Source of the DNA: a bacterium
GTDB lineage: Bacteria > RBG-13-66-14
Direction of reading: 5' to 3'
Assembly (NCBI GenBank): GCA_021107695.1
Contig: JAIOSI010000222.1
Location: 1-8,423 of the forward strand
DNA length: 8,423 nucleotides
The position numbers were made by a program, and so were the translations under genes. Below, piece by piece: positions 5,671 to 8,423 of this stretch; position 1 is the stretch's first letter; the number at the start of each line of letters is the position of its first letter. Below the pieces are notes generated by a model. The model saw only the letters and a list, made by a program, of their open reading frames with translations. It ran no database searches and was not told the DNA's origin.

Positions 5671-7011
5671 GTGAAAAACTTTAACATCGTGATCATCGGT
5701 GGTGGAGCGGCTGGTGTTGCGGCGGCAATTTCAGCCAGCAACTCTAACCCAGGCAAAACCGTTGCGATTGTCAAGAAAGAAAAAACGACCCTGGTTCCTT
5801 GCGGTATTCCCTATATCATCAATCGGCTCAGTTCAGTTGAAGATGACATCATGCCCGATACCGGACTGCTCAACCTGGGCGTTGAGTTTGTTCATGAGGA
5901 AGTGATTGGTCGCGACGGTAAAGTCCTTAAGCTTGCCAACGGCGAGGAGGTCGGTTTCGAGAAACTGATCATCGCGACGGGTTCGATACCTGTTAAGCCT
6001 CCGATCAAAGGAATTGATCTGGAGGGCGTTTTTATCGTCAATAAAGATATGGAGTACCTTCGTGGTCTGAGGGCAGCGGCGAAGAAGGCAAAGAAGGTCG
6101 TGGTCATCGGTGGTGGTTACGTGGGCGTTGAGTTCGCCGACGAGCTACTGGCGGACGGCAAGCAGGTCTCCATCTGCGAAAGACTCTCTCACCTCCTTCC
6201 AATGTCAATGGACGCGGAGTTCTCTGAACAACTTGAAGCTGACCTGAGGCTGCGTAAGACTGACCTAAGATTGGGTGTTTCGGTCTCCGAGATCGAGAAA
6301 CAGGGTAAGGCATTGAAGGTGAAGTTTGCGGACGGTGGCGAGCTTGCTACCGATATGGTGATCGTCTCGGTTGGTGCCAGACCGGAGGTTGGACTGGCAC
6401 AAAAGATGGACATCAAGGTGGATGAGAAGCACGGCATCCTGATTGATGAGTACATGCGAACCTCCGAGAAAGACATCTTTGCCGCTGGTGACTGCGCAGT
6501 GAAGCGTAGCTGCCATACTGGCGATAACTGTCCGATCATGCTTGCCTCGACCGCTTGCGCCCAGGGACGACTGGCGGGCTCCAACATTTACTCCATCAAG
6601 GTCGTAAGAACCTTCAACGGTATTCTCGGAACCTTTTCCACCAAGATAGGAAAGATGGCTTTTGGTGCTTCCGGGCTTAACGAGAAGCAGGTAAAAGACA
6701 TTGGGGTAGATTACGTGGTGGGTATCGCAGAGGTGCCGGACAGGCATCCGGGTAAGTTTAAGGATACCTCCAAGCTCTTCGTCAAGCTCATTTATTCTCG
6801 CTACTCTCACATCCTGCTGGGTGGTCAGGTCAAGGGTGGAGATTCCGTCGGCGAGCTGGTAAACGTGCTGGCGGTGATGATCCAGAACAAGATGACAGAC
6901 ATGGAGGTTGACGCTCTGCAGATCGGAACGCACCCGCTGTTGACCTCCTCACCGGTCGTGTACCCGATTATCAAAGCCACAGCTAATGCCATCGTAAAGT
7001 GGTTTAAGTAG
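5671..7011 (+). CDS. FAD-dependent pyridine nucleotide-disulfide oxidoreductase (CoA-disulfide reductase / NADH oxidase class)
   Basis: 446 residues from a GTG start, the usual length of this class. FAD-binding IIGGGAAG (8-15) opens the protein. The single redox cysteine is Cys44 in LVPCGIPYII, as in CoA-disulfide reductases, NADH oxidases/peroxidases and NAD(P)H polysulfide reductases, rather than the CxxxxC pair of lipoamide or glutathione reductases. ATGSIP (102-107), the NAD(P)H-binding VVIGGGYVGVEFADEL (144-159) and the FAD-contacting FAAGDCAV (270-277) follow, then a C-terminal dimerisation domain (about 325-446) with GGQVKG and THPLLTSSPVVYP. There is no rhodanese domain. It acts in the cytoplasm, passing NAD(P)H electrons to O2, peroxide, CoA-disulfide or polysulfide; sequence alone does not say which. 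It stands alone after a 660-bp spacer; the promoter is uncertain. Confidence 0.9.
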   Translation: MKNFNIVIIGGGAAGVAAAISASNSNPGKTVAIVKKEKTTLVPCGIPYIINRLSSVEDDIMPDTGLLNLGVEFVHEEVIGRDGKVLKLANGEEVGFEKLIIATGSIPVKPPIKGIDLEGVFIVNKDMEYLRGLRAAAKKAKKVVVIGGGYVGVEFADELLADGKQVSICERLSHLLPMSMDAEFSEQLEADLRLRKTDLRLGVSVSEIEKQGKALKVKFADGGELATDMVIVSVGARPEVGLAQKMDIKVDEKHGILIDEYMRTSEKDIFAAGDCAVKRSCHTGDNCPIMLASTACAQGRLAGSNIYSIKVVRTFNGILGTFSTKIGKMAFGASGLNEKQVKDIGVDYVVGIAEVPDRHPGKFKDTSKLFVKLIYSRYSHILLGGQVKGGDSVGELVNVLAVMIQNKMTDMEVDALQIGTHPLLTSSPVVYPIIKATANAIVKWFK

Positions 7012-7029
7012 GCAACGCCAAGCGTTGCA
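7011..7029 (+). repeat. 19-bp repeat, copy 1, forming a perfect 7-bp hairpin
   Basis: GCAACGC (7012-7018) pairs with GCGTTGC (7022-7028) around CAA, starting at the last base of the oxidoreductase stop codon. No T-run follows. The 19-bp unit recurs at 7113-7131 with 16 identical positions. The stem could stabilise the mRNA 3' end. Confidence 0.55.
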
Positions 7030-7112
7030 TCTTACTTACGCGGCGTCAAGGTGAGTTTGCTAGTCGTTGTACCCGCGTTTTGTGTCAATTACGACGGATT
7101 ACCCGTTAGGCA

Positions 7113-7131
7113 GGTAACACCAGGCGTTGCA
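7113..7131 (+). repeat. 19-bp repeat, copy 2 (degenerate)
   Basis: Matches 7011-7029 at 16 of 19 positions. The three changes sit in or beside the left arm, so the hairpin is weaker here while the right arm GCGTTGCA is kept. Confidence 0.5.
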
Positions 7132-7148
7132 ATCAGCTAGGTTTGTAG

Positions 7149-7168
7149 GGGCGCGGCGTGCCGCGCCC
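7149..7168 (+). repeat. GTAGGGGCG-type palindrome, possible terminator
   Basis: GGGCGCGG (7149-7156) pairs with CCGCGCCC (7161-7168) around CGTG. It is preceded by TTTGTAG and followed by the weak T-rich TCTTT. It shares its border sequences with 5036-5061. It may end readthrough from the oxidoreductase gene, whose stop is 137 nt upstream. Confidence 0.55.
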
Positions 7169-7222
7169 TCTTTGCTACGACAAAGGGCAGAATACCGATA
7201 TATCCCCTACCTCTAAGCTAAC

Positions 7223-7253
7223 GGCGGGCATTAAAATGCCCGCCCTACATTTT
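7223..7253. repeat. GTAGGG-type palindrome in minus orientation
   Basis: GGCGGGCA (7223-7230) pairs with TGCCCGCC (7237-7244) around TTAAAA. The plus strand continues CTACATTTT, so the minus strand reads TGTAGGGCGGGCA, the same border as the other family members. The T-run at 7250-7253 would allow weak termination on the plus strand. Confidence 0.55.
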
Positions 7254-7329
7254 CCGTCGCTAACCATTCACCAGTTTTTTGCCCAATCGCCCCAAGCCAA
7301 TGGATCCATCGGCTCCTGCCAACCCTGAC

Positions 7330-7361
7330 AAAACGGGATGTCCAGAGGACACCCCGTTTTT
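7330..7361. terminator. Bidirectional terminator between convergent genes
   Basis: AAAACGGG (7330-7337) pairs with CCCGTTTT (7353-7360), continued by TGTCC (7339-7343) with GGACA (7347-7351) around AGA. The only mismatch on the plus strand (A7338-C7352) becomes a G-U pair in the minus transcript, so the stem is best formed there, 32 nt past the stop of the membrane-protein gene. A T-run follows the stem on both strands. Confidence 0.8.
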
Positions 7362-7392
7362 ACGTTTTGCTTCTCTAACTTTGGAGTGAGGA

Positions 7393-8423
7393 CTACTCGC
7401 CCTCTTTCTCCTCGGTCGGAGCTTCAGCAGTAGCTTCCGGCGGGACGAGGTCATCCTCAACCTTATCCTTCGGCACCTCAACCTCTGGGAACTCCTCGTC
7501 GTAGTCCTTACGTTCGAGGAGATTCTCGTCATCCTTCCTCTTGCGCAGAATCAGATAGATCAGCGCGTGACCGGTGTACAGCGTCGAGAAGAAGTAGCTG
7601 ATGACCAACCCCAGCAGCACGATGGTCCAGACGGCGTAGATAATCGCCGCGACCTGCAACCCGGCAGCGGGAGCAATGGCAATGGCGGTCATCGTCGGCA
7701 AATAGTAGATCCAGTTAATCCCCGGAATGGAGAGGAGTACCTCCGGCGAGATCAACCCAGTCTGGAGGCAGGTGTTAACACCGCAGAGGGTCGCCTCGTG
7801 GAGGAGCGTTGCCGGGGTCTTGAGGAAGGCGAAGGTGTAGTACCCCGCCTGCGGGAAGACGTACTGGGTGAAGTCGGTTCCCCAGGCGTAGCCGAAGACC
7901 ATGTACATCAGCTTCAATGCCAGCACGACAAAGACGGTGAGGATACCCAGAGCGACCACGGCAATAAGACCGAGGACGATTTCGTAAAGTATCAGACGCC
8001 AGGGCTGCGCCGAGACGGTACTGAACATCTCGAAGATGGTCTCGAAGGTGTCGTTCTTTGTGGTGCCGACAATCGCCGGGGCGATGAGGAACCCCGCCTT
8101 GACAATCACCAGCAGATAGACCGTGAAGATTGTAACCGCCATGATAATCGGGTAGAAGGCGGTGGTTACCCAGGCTCCCACGGCTCCGGTTCCGGCAATC
8201 AGACCGATCAGCAGTCCGCCGCCGACCAGGACGATGGCAACGATAGCCATGCCGATGGGAGAGAGGATGACCGCCGAGGCGTGCTTACGGGCGAACTTCC
8301 ACGCCTCTTTTTTCGAGTAGAAGTCGTTGCCACGGAGCTGCTCGTAGGTCAGCTTGGCAGTGGCGGTTCCAGCCATCATGCTGATGATGACCGCCCAGAG
8401 CGCGCCGACGCCGGTAATCGCCC
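7393..8423 (-). CDS. Multi-pass integral membrane protein with charged acidic tail (start outside the window)
   Basis: The frame stays open to the right edge: 14 further hydrophobic codons (AITGVGALWAVIIS) precede the internal Met-Met near 8379, so those Met codons are unlikely to be the start. 342 residues are visible. Hydrophobic stretches lie at about 1-22, 50-76, 84-118, 143-173 and 245-290; some are long enough for two helices, so five to eight membrane spans are visible. A conserved-looking loop, GTTKNDTFETIFEMFSTVSA then QPWRL (118-142), joins two of them. The last 50 or so residues are hydrophilic and mostly acidic after an RKRK cluster, which by the positive-inside rule puts the tail in the cytoplasm. 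I recognise no transporter, enzyme or secretion motif. It faces the oxidoreductase gene and ends at a shared terminator. Function unknown. Confidence 0.8.
   Translation of the reverse strand, partial: AITGVGALWAVIISMMAGTATAKLTYEQLRGNDFYSKKEAWKFARKHASAVILSPIGMAIVAIVLVGGGLLIGLIAGTGAVGAWVTTAFYPIIMAVTIFTVYLLVIVKAGFLIAPAIVGTTKNDTFETIFEMFSTVSAQPWRLILYEIVLGLIAVVALGILTVFVVLALKLMYMVFGYAWGTDFTQYVFPQAGYYTFAFLKTPATLLHEATLCGVNTCLQTGLISPEVLLSIPGINWIYYLPTMTAIAIAPAAGLQVAAIIYAVWTIVLLGLVISYFFSTLYTGHALIYLILRKRKDDENLLERKDYDEEFPEVEVPKDKVEDDLVPPEATAEAPTEEKEGE

Larger units (their letters stand above)
7012..7329. other. Gene-free spacer between convergent genes
   Basis: No credible gene is visible. The spacer holds the two 19-bp repeats (7011, 7113), the palindromes at 7149 and 7223, and an 11-bp sequence (7099-7109) that is the exact reverse complement of 3309-3319. 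The bidirectional terminator follows at 7330. Confidence 0.6.

Noticed and set aside
5062..7392. CRISPR array or transposon ends in the spacers
   Set aside because: The repeats are few, palindromic and unevenly spaced, and there is no transposase, integrase or cas gene in the window.
7260..7532. 90-codon minus-strand frame overlapping the membrane-protein end
   Set aside because: It overlaps the membrane gene in another frame, spans the terminator, and encodes an Arg/Ser-rich product typical of a shadow frame.

Overview
The window looks like part of a bacterial chromosome from an uncultured lineage of the Fibrobacteres-Chlorobi-Bacteroidetes (FCB) kind. The main clue is the first gene. It ends in a YPNP...GxYxYRL...K-L-V domain, the type IX secretion / FlgD-like C-terminal fold that is common in Bacteroidetes and in FCB-related candidate phyla. 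The second gene looks like a small outer-membrane barrel protein, which fits a two-membrane cell. The lineage call is an inference. There is no rRNA, tRNA, CRISPR array, transposase or phage gene in view.

Layout: (1) 1-2327 (+), the 3' part of a large secreted multidomain surface protein, cut by the left edge. (2) 2328-2551, a spacer with two hairpins and a near-consensus sigma-70 promoter. (3) 2552-3199 (+), an exported double-zinc-ribbon protein with a barrel-like C-terminal half; the frame breaks near 3187, and 34 more barrel-like codons lie in the -1 frame up to 3291. A strong terminator follows. (4) A second near-consensus promoter, then 3511-5007 (+), a complete NAD(P)-dependent aldehyde dehydrogenase with its own terminator. 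(5) About 660 bp without a gene, rich in hairpins and inverted repeats. (6) 5671-7011 (+), a complete FAD/NAD(P)H-dependent oxidoreductase of the single-cysteine CoA-disulfide reductase / NADH oxidase class, with a GTG start. (7) About 380 bp without a gene, holding palindromes and a bidirectional terminator. (8) 7393 to the right edge (-), a multi-pass membrane protein with a charged, acidic tail; it is open to the edge, so its start lies outside.

The genes appear to be separate transcription units, each bounded by a hairpin or terminator, rather than one operon. Two are envelope proteins, two are soluble redox enzymes and one is an integral membrane protein. Nothing visible ties them into one pathway. 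I do not see a clearly new multi-gene system. The most informative signals are the frame break in the zinc-ribbon/barrel gene, the 45-bp terminator-bearing repeat that follows both of the first two genes, and a family of TGTAGGGGCG-type palindromes in the spacers.
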